A stretch of DNA of 64,000 nucleotides from Belnapia moabensis DSM 16746. Its GTDB lineage: Bacteria > Pseudomonadota > Alphaproteobacteria > Acetobacterales > Acetobacteraceae. Shown piece after piece: positions 25,167-34,011 of this stretch (within the stretch, counting starts at the first letter, position 1; the number at the start of each line of letters is the position of its first letter). The notes beneath the pieces were generated by a model. It was not told the origin of the DNA, searched no databases, and saw only the letters and a program-made list of their open reading frames with translations. The translations under genes and the position numbers were made by a program. The stretch covers positions 29,503 through 93,502 of the forward strand of contig NZ_JQKB01000020.1 in NCBI RefSeq assembly GCF_000745835.1. Direction: 5' to 3'.

Positions 25167-26743
25167 CCACGCCCGACCCCTTCCGCCTGGAAGTCCTCCG
25201 CCACGCCCTGACGGGCATCGCCGAGGAGATGTCCTTCGTTGTCATGCGCTCGGCCCGCTCGCCGCTGCTGCGCGAGGCCGGCGACCTCTCCTCCGCCCTG
25301 ACCGACGCCACCGGCCAGCTCGTCGCCCAGGGCCGCGACATCCCCGTCCATCTCGGGGTGATGAGCTTCACCGTCGGCGCCTTCCTCAAGCGCGTGCCCG
25401 CCGAGCGCCTCCGCCCCGGCGATGTCTGGTTCACCAACCTGCCCGAGCTCGGCGGCAACCACCTGCCGGACGTGAAGGCCATCCGCCCCATCTTCGCCGA
25501 GGGCCGCCTGCTCGGCTTCGCCGTCAGCCTTGCCCATTGGGCCGATATCGGCGGCGCCTGGCCCGGCTCCTACGTCGCCTCGGCAACCGAGGCCGTGCAG
25601 GAAGGCCTCCGCCTCCCGCCGCTCCGCCTCTTCACCGCCGACGGCCCCGACGAGGAGAAGATCGCCGTCATCCTCAACAACACCCGCGGTCCGGCCGAGC
25701 GCGAGGGCGACATGCTCGCCCAGCTCGCCGCGACGGCAACGGCGGAGCGCCGCCTCCTCGACCTCTGCGCCACCCATGGCGCCGCGACGGTGGAGGGGGC
25801 CATGGCCGCCCTCCACGACCGCTCCGAGGCCGCCATGCGCGCCGCCATCGCCTCCCTCCCCCAGGGCACCTTCACCGGCGAAGACTTCCTCGACGATGAC
25901 GGGCCCGGCGGCGCCCCCGCCGCCCTCCGCGTCCGCATCGACATCACCGGCGAGACGGCGCGCTTCGACTTCTCCGCCACCGACGACGCCCTGGCGGGCC
26001 CCCTCAACACCACCCCCTACGTCACCGCGGCCGCCGTCTACTACGCGATGAAGGCCATCGCCGGCCCCGAGATCCAGCCCAACGGCGGCTGCTACCGCCC
26101 GCTGACCGTCGTCACCCGCCCCGGCTCCCTCCTCGACCCGCCCAAGGAAAAGCCCCTCGTCGGCGGCAACCACGAGACCTCGCAGCGCCTGGTCGACGCC
26201 ATCTTCCGCGCCTTCGCCGAGGTGATCCCCGAGCGCCTCTCCGCCGGCGGCTCCACCACCGCCGGCCTCCTGATCTTCGGCGGCGCCGGCCGCGACGGCG
26301 CCTGGAAGACGCTCTACGAGCCCCATGGCGGCGGCGAGGGCGCCCGCCACGACCGCCCCGGCTCTGCCGCGACGCGCGTCCACCTCACCAACACCAACAA
26401 CACCCCGGCCGAGATCATCGAGGCGGAATTCCCCATCCGCATCGAGCGCCACGCGCTCCTGCCCGGCTCCGGCGGCGCCGGCCGCCATGCGGGCGGCGCC
26501 GGAACGGAGCGCGAGTACCACGTCCTTGCCCCCGAGATGTCGCTGACGACGATGTTCGAGCGCCGCGTCATCCCGCCCTGGGGCCTGGCGGGCGGCGAGG
26601 CAGGCGCCCCCTTCCGCTGCCTGCTCCGCCGCCCCGAAGGCACAGAGGAAGAGCTGCGCGGCAAGGCCAACCTCCTGGTCCGCGAGGGCGACCGCGTCAT
26701 CCTCCAGACCAGCGGCGGCGGAGGCTACGGGCCGCCGGACTGA
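25163..26743 (+). CDS. hyuB: Hydantoinase/5-oxoprolinase family subunit B
   Basis: 526 residues, HyuB family. It starts DPFRLEVLRHALTGIAEEMSFVVMRSARSPLLREAGDLSSALTDATGQLVAQGRDIPVHLG, the conserved opening. GGNHLPDVKAIRPIF and the metal-site region NGGCYRPLTV are also typical, as is the final GDRVILQTSGGGGYGPP. Its ATG overlaps the hyuA stop. The two subunits act together; substrate choice within the family is not predictable from these sequences. Confidence 0.9.
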   Translation: MTTPDPFRLEVLRHALTGIAEEMSFVVMRSARSPLLREAGDLSSALTDATGQLVAQGRDIPVHLGVMSFTVGAFLKRVPAERLRPGDVWFTNLPELGGNHLPDVKAIRPIFAEGRLLGFAVSLAHWADIGGAWPGSYVASATEAVQEGLRLPPLRLFTADGPDEEKIAVILNNTRGPAEREGDMLAQLAATATAERRLLDLCATHGAATVEGAMAALHDRSEAAMRAAIASLPQGTFTGEDFLDDDGPGGAPAALRVRIDITGETARFDFSATDDALAGPLNTTPYVTAAAVYYAMKAIAGPEIQPNGGCYRPLTVVTRPGSLLDPPKEKPLVGGNHETSQRLVDAIFRAFAEVIPERLSAGGSTTAGLLIFGGAGRDGAWKTLYEPHGGGEGARHDRPGSAATRVHLTNTNNTPAEIIEAEFPIRIERHALLPGSGGAGRHAGGAGTEREYHVLAPEMSLTTMFERRVIPPWGLAGGEAGAPFRCLLRRPEGTEEELRGKANLLVREGDRVILQTSGGGGYGPPD

Positions 26744-26768
26744 CCGACCCAAAGGGAGGACAACAAGA

Positions 26769-28031
26769 ATGCAGCCCAAGCTGGACAATCTCGCCGCGCG
26801 CCTGGCCGAACCGGCGCTCGCCCGCCACGGCCGCCACCTGACGGCCGATCTGCTGCTCGAGATCGGCGAGGCCGCCTGGCTGCTCTTCCTCCACGACGGC
26901 CGCCTTGCCGCACTCAAACCCGGCCCCTTCCTGATGCCGCGCTCCACCCTCGCGCTCCGCATCACCGAGGAAGGCTTCGCCCGCTTCGCCGCGCCGGAGC
27001 CGCAGCCCGGCTGGCACGACCTGCTGGCGCTCCGCCGCCAGGGCGCCCTCATGGTGGAGGGCGACACCAACCTCTTCTTCGCCCATCTGCTTTGGTTCAA
27101 AGGCTTGCTTGGCCTGCTGGCCGGCCACCCCGCGCCCGTCCCTGCCGAGGCTGCTCGCTTCGGCCGCATCGAGATCGAGCCCATCACCGGCCGCTACCTG
27201 CGCATGGACATCGCCGGCCGCCCGCACCGCCTCTATGTCGAGGAAGCCGGCTCCGGCCAGCCCCTGCTGCTACTGCACACCGCCGGCAGCGACGGCCGCC
27301 AGTGGCGCGACCTGCTGAACGATGCCGACATCACCAGCCGCTTCCGCTGCATCGCCTTCGACATGCCCCGCCACGGCAAGTCGAGCCCCCCGCCCGGCTG
27401 GGAGCGCGAGGACTACCGCCTCACCACCGCCGCCTATACCGGCCTGGTGATGACCATCGCCGCCGCCCTCCGCCTGGAGCGGCCCGTCGTCATGGGCTGC
27501 TCCATCGGCGGCCGCATCGTGCTCGACCTCGCGGCGGAGCACCCGGATGCCCTCGGCGGCGTCATCGGCCTGCAGGGCAGCGCCTTCACCGGCCGCTACT
27601 ACGAGCTGGATGCGCTGCACCACCCGCACATCCATGGCGGCGAGGCTTGCGCCGCCATGGTCTCCGGCCTGGTCGGCCCGGCCTCGCCCGAGGCGGCGAA
27701 GTGGGAGACGCTCTGGCACTACGCCCAGGGCGGCCCCGGCATCTTCCGCGGCGACCTGCATTTCTACGCCGAGGAAGGCGACCTCCGCCCCAAGCTCGCC
27801 CGCATCGACACGGCGCGCTGCCCCGTCGCCCTGCTCACCGGCGAATACGACTACTCATGCCGCCCCGAGGACAGCGAGACGACCGCCGCCGCCATCCCCG
27901 GCGCCACGCTGACGATCATGCCCGGCCTCGGCCATTTCCCGATGAGCGAGAACTGGCCCGCCCTGAAACCCCACCTCCTGCCGGTGCTGGAGGCGATGCT
28001 CAGCAGGCCGAAGCGAACCGCTCCTTCATGA
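26769..28031 (+). CDS. SCP2-like N-terminal domain fused to alpha/beta hydrolase
   Basis: 420 residues. Residues about 1-120 look like a sterol-carrier/SCP2-type lipid-binding domain (GPFLMPRSTLALRITEEGFARF..., then DLLALRRQGALMVEGDTNLFFAHLLWFKGLLGLL). Residues 150-415 are an alpha/beta hydrolase: LLLLHTAGSDGRQW for the oxyanion loop, nucleophile elbow MGCSIGG with S245, the likely acid in TGEYDYSC, and histidine in GLGHFPMSEN. The elbow has Cys rather than a small residue before Ser. A ribosome site (GGGAGGA) precedes the ATG, 25 bases after hyuB. It may act on a product of HyuAB or on a lipid-like ester. Its 3' end overlaps the convergent isomerase gene by 32 bases. Confidence 0.75.
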   Translation: MQPKLDNLAARLAEPALARHGRHLTADLLLEIGEAAWLLFLHDGRLAALKPGPFLMPRSTLALRITEEGFARFAAPEPQPGWHDLLALRRQGALMVEGDTNLFFAHLLWFKGLLGLLAGHPAPVPAEAARFGRIEIEPITGRYLRMDIAGRPHRLYVEEAGSGQPLLLLHTAGSDGRQWRDLLNDADITSRFRCIAFDMPRHGKSSPPPGWEREDYRLTTAAYTGLVMTIAAALRLERPVVMGCSIGGRIVLDLAAEHPDALGGVIGLQGSAFTGRYYELDALHHPHIHGGEACAAMVSGLVGPASPEAAKWETLWHYAQGGPGIFRGDLHFYAEEGDLRPKLARIDTARCPVALLTGEYDYSCRPEDSETTAAAIPGATLTIMPGLGHFPMSENWPALKPHLLPVLEAMLSRPKRTAPS

Positions 28032-28809
28032 CCTGAAGCACCCGGTCCGGCTCCTCCGCCCACCAGCGCCGCGACAGGATCTCGACCTCCGCCGCGCCCT
28101 CATAGCCCGCTGCCTCCGCCATCGCCCGGATGGCGGGGATGTCGATCACCCCATCCCCCATCATCCCACGATCGAAGACGAGGTCCTGCGTCGGCACCAG
28201 CCAGTCGCAGACATGGAAGGCCGCGATCCGCCCCCGCGCCCGCGCCACCTGCTGCGCCAGCTCCGGGTCCCACCAGACATGATAGACATCGAGCGCGATC
28301 CCGACGCCCTCGCCGAACTCCTCGGCGAGATCTAGCGCCTGCCCCAGCGTGCTCAGCACGCTCCGATCCGCACAGGTCATCGGATGCAGCGGCTCCAGCG
28401 CGATGGTGACACCCGCCGCCCTCGCCGCTGGCAGTACCTCCGCGAGCCCTTCCCGGAACATCGCCCTTGCTCCCAGCAAGTCCTTCGACCCCGCCGGCAA
28501 CCCGCCCCCCAGCACGACGAGGCACCGCGCCCCGATCGCCGCCGCCTCCTCGATGGCCCGCAGATTATCCTCGATCGCAGCCCTGCGCCCCGCCGCATCC
28601 GCCGCCGGAAACATCCCGCCCCGGCAAAGCCCCGAGACGAACAGCCCCGCCTCCCGGATCCGCCGCGCCGCCGCCGCGACACCCATCTCGGCAAGCTTGT
28701 CCCGCCAGGGCGAAATCCCCGGGATGCCATGCCGCGCACAGCCCTCGATGCATTGCGCGAGCGTCCACCGGTCCCTGACGGTGACGGTGTTGAGCGACAG
28801 CCCCTCCAT
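28000..28809 (-). CDS. Sugar phosphate isomerase/epimerase-like TIM barrel
   Basis: About 269 residues, AP-endonuclease family 2 (xylose-isomerase-like) fold. ATG 28809 shares its base with the upstream stop (TGATG); GTG 28812 is the alternative. Metal ligands fit IALEPLHP, GIALDVYHVWWDPEL, FHVCDW and the final AEVEILSRRWW. Relatives include IolE, hydroxypyruvate isomerase and ketose epimerases. It is the last gene of the operon after Gfo/Idh and DUF993 genes, so a step in breakdown of an oxidised sugar or cyclitol is likely. Confidence 0.82.
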   Translation of the reverse strand: MEGLSLNTVTVRDRWTLAQCIEGCARHGIPGISPWRDKLAEMGVAAAARRIREAGLFVSGLCRGGMFPAADAAGRRAAIEDNLRAIEEAAAIGARCLVVLGGGLPAGSKDLLGARAMFREGLAEVLPAARAAGVTIALEPLHPMTCADRSVLSTLGQALDLAEEFGEGVGIALDVYHVWWDPELAQQVARARGRIAAFHVCDWLVPTQDLVFDRGMMGDGVIDIPAIRAMAEAAGYEGAAEVEILSRRWWAEEPDRVLQVMKERFASAC

Positions 28810-29966
28810 CACGCCACCCCATGCACCGCGAGCAGCGCCCGCATCCGCACGACGGCCATCTCCGGGTCCTGCAGCAGCCCCGCCGCATCCGCCAGCCGGA
28901 ACAGCTCGGCGAAATGCCCGATGCTTCGCGCCGATTGCTGCCCGCCGAGCATGGTGAAGTGGTCCTGATGCCCATTGAGCCAGGCCATGAACACCACGCC
29001 CGTCTTGTAGAACCGCGTCGGCGCCCGGAAGATATGCCGGCTCAGCGGCACCGTCGGCGCCAGGATGCCATGGAAGCCGTCAAGATCGCCCGCCTGCAAC
29101 GCCGCCAGCGCGCCCCCCACCGCCGGCGCGATCGGGTCGAAGATGCCGAGCAGCGCATCCGAATGCCCGTCCGCATTTCCCGCGATCAGCTCGGCGTAAT
29201 TGAAGTCATCCCCCGTATACATCCGCACGCCGGCCGGCAGCCGCCGCCGCATGGCGATCTCCTTCTCCTTGTCGAGAAGGCTGATCTTCACCCCATCCAC
29301 CTTGGCCGCATGTCCGGCGATCACGGCCAGCGCCGTCTCCATCGCCCTGTAATGCTCGGCATTGCCCCAATAGCCCTCGAGCGCCGGGTCGAACATCTCG
29401 CCGAGCCAGTGGATGATCACCGGCTCCCGCACCTGGCTGAGGATGCGCGCATAGACCCGCTCGTAATCCGCCGGCCCCTTCGCCGCCTTCGCCAGCGCCC
29501 GCGACGCCATCAGGATGATGCGCCCGCCCATCGCCTCGATGGCCTCGCACTGCTCCTCGTAGGCCCTGATGACGTCATCGACGGAGACATCCGGCCCCGG
29601 CGCGAGATGGTCCGTCCCCGCCCCGCTCGCCATCACCGCCCCCGGCACCTCGCGCATCGCCTCCAGGCTGCGCCGCACCAGCTCCTGCGCCCCCGCCCAG
29701 TCGAGCCCCATCCCCCGCTGCGCCGTATCCATCGCCTCCGCGACGCCCAGCCCGAGCGACCAGAGATGCCGCCGGAAGGCGATGGTCCGCTCCCAATCCA
29801 CCTTGATGTCGAGCCACGGATCCTGCTCGACACGCGGATCGGCCACCACATGCGCCGCGGCGAGGGCGATGCGCGGAAAAGGCGGATGCGCCTTCGGGAA
29901 GCTGCGCGGCTCGCTCAACGTGAACCGCTCGATACCCGCACCCTTCGGCAGATCGATGCTCACCAT
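28809..29966 (-). CDS. DUF993 protein, dihydrodipicolinate synthase-like aldolase
   Basis: 385 residues. It matches the DUF993 group of class I aldolase-like proteins: PRIALAAAHVVADP near the start, WSLGLGVAEAMDTAQRGMGLDW, GTDHLAPGPDVSVDDVIRAYEEQCEAIEAMGGRIILMASRALA, and KVDGVKISLLDKEKE, which should hold the Schiff-base lysine. It is about 80 residues longer than ordinary DapA-type enzymes. Its position between a dehydrogenase and an isomerase gene (3-nt gap and TGATG overlap) suggests cleavage of a keto-sugar acid. The reaction is unproven. Confidence 0.8.
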   Translation of the reverse strand: MVSIDLPKGAGIERFTLSEPRSFPKAHPPFPRIALAAAHVVADPRVEQDPWLDIKVDWERTIAFRRHLWSLGLGVAEAMDTAQRGMGLDWAGAQELVRRSLEAMREVPGAVMASGAGTDHLAPGPDVSVDDVIRAYEEQCEAIEAMGGRIILMASRALAKAAKGPADYERVYARILSQVREPVIIHWLGEMFDPALEGYWGNAEHYRAMETALAVIAGHAAKVDGVKISLLDKEKEIAMRRRLPAGVRMYTGDDFNYAELIAGNADGHSDALLGIFDPIAPAVGGALAALQAGDLDGFHGILAPTVPLSRHIFRAPTRFYKTGVVFMAWLNGHQDHFTMLGGQQSARSIGHFAELFRLADAAGLLQDPEMAVVRMRALLAVHGVA

Positions 29967-29969
29967 GCC

Positions 29970-31124
29970 TCAGCCCTCCAAGACGGGGATGTCGATCCAC
30001 CGCCGCTCCCGCCAGCTTCGCAGCCCCGCCTCCGCCAGCTGCACCCCCTTCGCCCCCGCGAAGAGATCCCACGGAAAGCTCTCCACCTCGCCCGCGAGAT
30101 ACCGCAGGAACATCTCCCACTGCACCCGGAAGCCGTTCGGATAATCCTGCGTGCTCGGCACCTCCTGCCAGCCACCGAAGAAGTCGATGGCTTGCGGGAT
30201 ATCCGGATTCCAAACCGGCTTCGGCGTATTGACGCGGCTCTGCGTCCAGCACCGCTGCAACCCGGCGACGGCGCTGCCATGCGTCCCATCCACTTGGAAG
30301 GTGGCGAGGTCGTCCCGCCTGACCCGCGTCACCCAGCTCGAATTGATGTGCGCCACCACGCCGCCCCGCAGCTGGAAGGTCGCATAGGCCGCATCGTCCA
30401 CATCCGCCCTGTACGGCCTGCCATCCTCGCCGATTCGCTCCGGGATATGCGTCGCCCCAAGGCAGGAGACGGCCTCCACCTCGCCGAAGAGGTTGTCGAG
30501 CACGTAGCGCCAGTGGCAGAGCATATCGAGGATGATCCCCCCGCCCTCCGCCGCCTTGTAGTTCCAGGAGGGCCGCTGCGCCGGCTGCAGATCCCCCTCG
30601 AAGACCCAGTAGCCGAACTCCCCCTTCACGCTGCAGATGCGCCCGAGGAAGCCGCTGTCGATCACCATCTTCAGCTTGCGCAGCCCGGGCAGGAACAGCT
30701 TGTCCTGCACCACCCCATGCTTGATGCCCGCCGCCCTGGCGAGCCGCGCCACGCGCAGCGCATCCTCCAGCCGACCCGCCGTCGGCTTCTCGACATAGAC
30801 ATGCTTGCCCGCAGCAATGGCCCGCTCGATCAGTCCCGCCCGCAGCTGCGTCGTCGCCGCATCGAAGAACAACTCGTCCCGCGGATCGGCCAGGCAGGCA
30901 TCGAGGTCGGTCGAGACCCGCTCGACCCCATGCGCCCGCCCCAGCGCCTCCAGCTTCTCCCGGTTGCGCCCGACCAGCACCGGGTCCGGCATCACCCGAT
31001 CCCCATTCGCCAGCCTGACGCCGCCATCGGCGCGGATCGCGGCTATCGAGCGGATGAGGTGCTGGTTCGTTCCCATCCGGCCCGTCACGCCGTTCATGAT
31101 GATGCCGATGCGCCTCACCGCCAT
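29970..31124 (-). CDS. Gfo/Idh/MocA family oxidoreductase
   Basis: 384 residues. The N-terminal Rossmann part (IGIIMNGVTGRMGTNQH) has an unusual long first loop. The conserved EKP tripeptide at 112-114 (HVYVEKPTAG) positions catalytic lysine K113, and the C-terminal domain has GGGIILDMLCHWRYVL with the D-x-x-x-H pair. These enzymes oxidise sugars or cyclitols with NAD(P). It is the first gene of the catabolic trio, starting 20 bases downstream of a palindromic operator (31145-31162). Confidence 0.85.
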   Translation of the reverse strand: MAVRRIGIIMNGVTGRMGTNQHLIRSIAAIRADGGVRLANGDRVMPDPVLVGRNREKLEALGRAHGVERVSTDLDACLADPRDELFFDAATTQLRAGLIERAIAAGKHVYVEKPTAGRLEDALRVARLARAAGIKHGVVQDKLFLPGLRKLKMVIDSGFLGRICSVKGEFGYWVFEGDLQPAQRPSWNYKAAEGGGIILDMLCHWRYVLDNLFGEVEAVSCLGATHIPERIGEDGRPYRADVDDAAYATFQLRGGVVAHINSSWVTRVRRDDLATFQVDGTHGSAVAGLQRCWTQSRVNTPKPVWNPDIPQAIDFFGGWQEVPSTQDYPNGFRVQWEMFLRYLAGEVESFPWDLFAGAKGVQLAEAGLRSWRERRWIDIPVLEG

Positions 31125-31144
31125 GGCCGCCTCCCCTTCGTTCA

Positions 31145-31162
31145 GGTAACCATCCAGTTACC
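31145..31162. promoter_or_regulatory. Candidate TetR-family operator upstream of the sugar operon
   Basis: GGTAAC (31145-31150) and GTTACC (31157-31162) are perfect inverted arms around a 6-base centre. The site lies between the TetR gene stop and the Gfo/Idh ATG (31124). A TTGACT -35-like element on the minus strand (31172-31177) would place the palindrome over the -10 region, the usual repressor position. The adjacent TetR-family gene makes it the obvious binder, by inference. Confidence 0.55.
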
Positions 31163-31173
31163 CAAACCCGGAG

Positions 31174-31797
31174 TCAAGGCCGCAGATAGCCCAGCACCAC
31201 ATCGACGGCATGCCGCTCCCGCTCCGCCAACGCCGCCTCGCTCCCGAACTCCGCCCGCAGCGCCGTGGCAAGGGTGTAGCGGTTGGCCACGAAGAAATGC
31301 CCAAGCCCGACGATGGTGATGTAGAGCTGCACCGGGTCGACATCGCGCCGGAACACCCCTGCCTCCGCCCCCCGCGTCAGCACCGCGCCGATCTGCCCGA
31401 GCAGCGGCGAGTAGAGCGCCGGCACCCCCTCGGACTTCCGCAGATAGGCCGCGCGATGGATGTTCTCCTGATTGAGCAGCGCGACGAATTCCGGATGCGC
31501 CGCCGTGTAGCGCAGGTTGAACTCAACCAGCCGCCGCATCGCCTCCGCCGGTGGCAGCGCCTCGACGCAAAGCGCCCGCTCCTCCGCCCGCTTGGCCGCA
31601 TAGGCGCCCTCCAGCACGGTGAGCCACAGCTCTTCCTTGCTGCCGAAATAGGCGTAGAGCATCCGCTTGTTGGCGCCTGCCCTGAGCGCGATCTCATCGA
31701 CGCGGGCCCCCGCCAGCCCCTTCTCGGCGAATTCGGCGAGCGCCGCATCGAGGATGCGCTGCCGCGTCGCCGCCGCCCGCGGCGAGAGCCCATCCAT
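31174..31797 (-). CDS. TetR/AcrR family transcriptional regulator
   Basis: About 207 residues. The helix-turn-helix domain is at residues 8-58 (ATRQRILDAALAEFAEKGLAGARVDEIALRAGANKRMLYAYFGSKEELW). The C-terminal half resembles TetR_C ligand domains (PEFVALLNQENIHRAAYLRKSEGVPALYSPLL). ATG 31797 shares a base with the TGA of the acyl-CoA dehydrogenase gene (TGATG), so regulator and enzyme are one unit; GTG 31800 is the alternative start. It probably controls the sugar operon through the palindrome at 31145 and perhaps its own unit. Confidence 0.88.
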   Translation of the reverse strand: MDGLSPRAAATRQRILDAALAEFAEKGLAGARVDEIALRAGANKRMLYAYFGSKEELWLTVLEGAYAAKRAEERALCVEALPPAEAMRRLVEFNLRYTAAHPEFVALLNQENIHRAAYLRKSEGVPALYSPLLGQIGAVLTRGAEAGVFRRDVDPVQLYITIVGLGHFFVANRYTLATALRAEFGSEAALAERERHAVDVVLGYLRP

Positions 31798-33485
31798 CAC
31801 CCCGCCAGCACCTTCGCCAGCAGCGCCTCGGAAACCGGCTCATCCTCCGCCGCCAGCGGATCGCGCGGCATCACCCGATGCCGCAGCACCAGCCGCGCCA
31901 GCTCCAGCCGCTCCGCGTCCTGAAGCCGCCCCGCCTCCCAGGCCATCGTCGCCGCACTCGTCAGGTGATAGAGCGCACTCGCCGCCTGCCGCGCCAGCGC
32001 CGGCTCCTGCTGCGCCCGCTCGGCCAGCGCCGCCGCCCGCTCGAAGGCCGGCATCGCCCCCGGCAGCGCATCGCCATTGCCGAGCAGCCCCTGCACATGC
32101 GCGCGCAGCACCGGCAGCGACCCCTCGCGCTGCGCCGCCCGCAGCACGTCGAGCGCGACGATATTGCTCGTCCCCTCCCAGATGCTGCCGAGATGCGCAT
32201 CCCGCACCAGCCGGGGATCGGCCCATTCCTCGATATAGCCGCAGCCCCCGCGTACCTCCATCGCGTCGCCCGTCACCCGCCGCGCATCCCGGCACGCCCG
32301 GAACTTCAGCAACGGCGTCAGGATGCGGAGCAAGGCATAGGCCCCCTCCTCCCCCGCATCGCTCCGCCGCATCGCCTCGGCGGCTTGAAACACCATGCTC
32401 CGCGCCTGCTCCATCGGCAGGACGAGCTTCATCAGCTGCCGCCGCATCAGCGGCATTTCCACCAGCCGCCGCCCGAAGGCCATGCGATGCCGCGCGACGA
32501 ACATCGCCTCTGTCACCGCCCGCCGCATCAGCCCCGCCGCCCGCATCCCGTTCGACAGGCGCGAGGCATTGACCATGTCGGCCATCTGCCGGAACCCCGC
32601 CTCCGGCTCGCCGACGAGGAAGGCCGTCGCCCCCTCCAGCCTGATCTCCCCCGAAGCCATGGACCGCGTGCCGAGCTTCTCCTTCAGCCGCACGATCCGG
32701 TAGGCATTGCGCGTGCCATCCGGCCGCTCTCGCGGCAGCAGGAAGAGCGACACGCCGCGCAGCCCCGCCGGCCCACCGACGCGCCGCGCCAGCACCAGCG
32801 CCACCCCCGCATCCGGATTGCTGCAGAACCACTTGTCGCCGGTGAGCGCCCAGCTCCCATCCCCGCGCTCCTCGGCGATGACGGCCGTCGCGGCGATATC
32901 CGACCCCGCTCCCTGCTCCGTCATGAACATCGCGCCCTGCCGCAGAGCGTCGAGATCGGTCGCGGTCAGCCCCGGCAGATACCGCGCCACCAAATCCGCA
33001 TCGCCGAACCGCCGCAAGGTCCTTGCCAGCGCATCCGTCATCGAGAGCGGGCAGCACAGCCCGAACTCCGCCTGCACGAAGAGATAGCTCAGCGCATATT
33101 TCGCCGCTGGAGGCATCGCCTCGGCCCAGCCCAGCACCCCCGGCCGGTGCGACATCGCCGCCAGCCCGAACTCGCTGAAGGCAACCCGCTCCATCTCCCG
33201 ATAGGCCGGGTGATAGTCGATCGCCGCCGCATCCTCGCCCCGCCGCGTCCGCGGCTTCAGCACCGGCGGGTTGCGGTCCGCGACGCCGGCCAGCTCATCC
33301 AGCCGCCCGCCCGCCAGCGCCCCCATCCGGTCGAGATGCGGCAGCAGATGCGCCAGCAACCCCTCCGGCAGGTAGAGCCCCAGCAGCGGCCGCGCCCACG
33401 GATCGGCCCGCCAGAGATTGATCCCCCGCGCGTCCGGCACCGCCTCGGCGCCCACCGGCGCCGGCATGATCGGCAGGCTGTCCAT
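31797..33485 (-). CDS. AidB-like acyl-CoA dehydrogenase
   Basis: About 562 residues, longer than ordinary acyl-CoA dehydrogenases because of an N-terminal extension and a C-terminal helical part, as in AidB. FAD-site blocks are FMTEQGAGSDIAA, WALTGDKWFCSNPDAGVALVLAR, RLKEKLGTRSMASGEI, and the C-terminal GGCGYIEEWADPRLVRDAHLGSIWEGTSNIVALDVLRA with the AidB-type W-E-G-T. E. coli AidB is linked to alkylation damage, but many relatives act on acyl-CoA. I use ATG 33485; GTG 33488 is possible. It is co-transcribed with the TetR gene. Confidence 0.85.
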   Translation of the reverse strand: MDSLPIMPAPVGAEAVPDARGINLWRADPWARPLLGLYLPEGLLAHLLPHLDRMGALAGGRLDELAGVADRNPPVLKPRTRRGEDAAAIDYHPAYREMERVAFSEFGLAAMSHRPGVLGWAEAMPPAAKYALSYLFVQAEFGLCCPLSMTDALARTLRRFGDADLVARYLPGLTATDLDALRQGAMFMTEQGAGSDIAATAVIAEERGDGSWALTGDKWFCSNPDAGVALVLARRVGGPAGLRGVSLFLLPRERPDGTRNAYRIVRLKEKLGTRSMASGEIRLEGATAFLVGEPEAGFRQMADMVNASRLSNGMRAAGLMRRAVTEAMFVARHRMAFGRRLVEMPLMRRQLMKLVLPMEQARSMVFQAAEAMRRSDAGEEGAYALLRILTPLLKFRACRDARRVTGDAMEVRGGCGYIEEWADPRLVRDAHLGSIWEGTSNIVALDVLRAAQREGSLPVLRAHVQGLLGNGDALPGAMPAFERAAALAERAQQEPALARQAASALYHLTSAATMAWEAGRLQDAERLELARLVLRHRVMPRDPLAAEDEPVSEALLAKVLAG

Positions 33486-33572
33486 CACGTCACCATGCCC
33501 CCTCCCGTTTCCGCCATGCTAGGCTCCCGGCCAAGGGCAGGCAAAAGCCATCACACAGGGAGAACGAGCGCC

Positions 33573-34010
33573 ATGACCATCGCCGCCGTCATCCGCGAGA
33601 AGGGCCGCAACGTGGTCTCCGTCTCGCCCGAGGCCCCCATCGCCGAGATCGCCGCGATCATCGCCTCGCGCCGCATCGGCGCCTTGGTGGTGCTCGCCGA
33701 CCATGGCGGCCTGGTCGGCATCGTCTCCGAGCGCGACGTGGTGAAGGCCCTCGCCAGGCACGGCGCCCGCGTCCTCGAGCTGACGGCCAGCGACCTGATG
33801 ACCCGCCAGGTGACCACCATCTCCATGCGCAGCTCCATCGACCAGGCGATGGAGATCATGGATGCCGGCTATTTCCGCCACCTGCCGGTGATGGAGGATG
33901 GCGAGCTCGCCGGCATCGTCAGCATCCGCGACCTGGTGAAGCACCGCATCACGCTCCACCAGCGCGACCTCGAAGCGCTGAAAGCCGCCGTGCGGCAGCG
34001 CAGCGGCTGA
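33573..34010 (+). CDS. Tandem CBS-domain protein
   Basis: 145 residues from ATG 33573, with AGGGAG 15-20 bases upstream. Two CBS modules make up the whole protein. The first is VVSVSPEAPIAEIAAIIASRRIGALVVLADHGGLVGIVSERDVVKAL; the second is VTTISMRSSIDQAMEIMDAGYFRHLPVMEDGELAGIVSIRDLV. Such stand-alone pairs bind adenine nucleotides and regulate other proteins. No fused effector domain is present and the partner is unknown. It is transcribed divergently from the acyl-CoA dehydrogenase gene. Confidence 0.9.
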   Translation: MTIAAVIREKGRNVVSVSPEAPIAEIAAIIASRRIGALVVLADHGGLVGIVSERDVVKALARHGARVLELTASDLMTRQVTTISMRSSIDQAMEIMDAGYFRHLPVMEDGELAGIVSIRDLVKHRITLHQRDLEALKAAVRQRSG

Positions 34011-34011
34011 T

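Noticed and set aside
31797..33485. AidB-like gene as evidence for an alkylation-repair operon
   Set aside because: No Ada, AlkA or AlkB-type gene is nearby; the link to the TetR gene fits ordinary acyl-CoA metabolism equally well.
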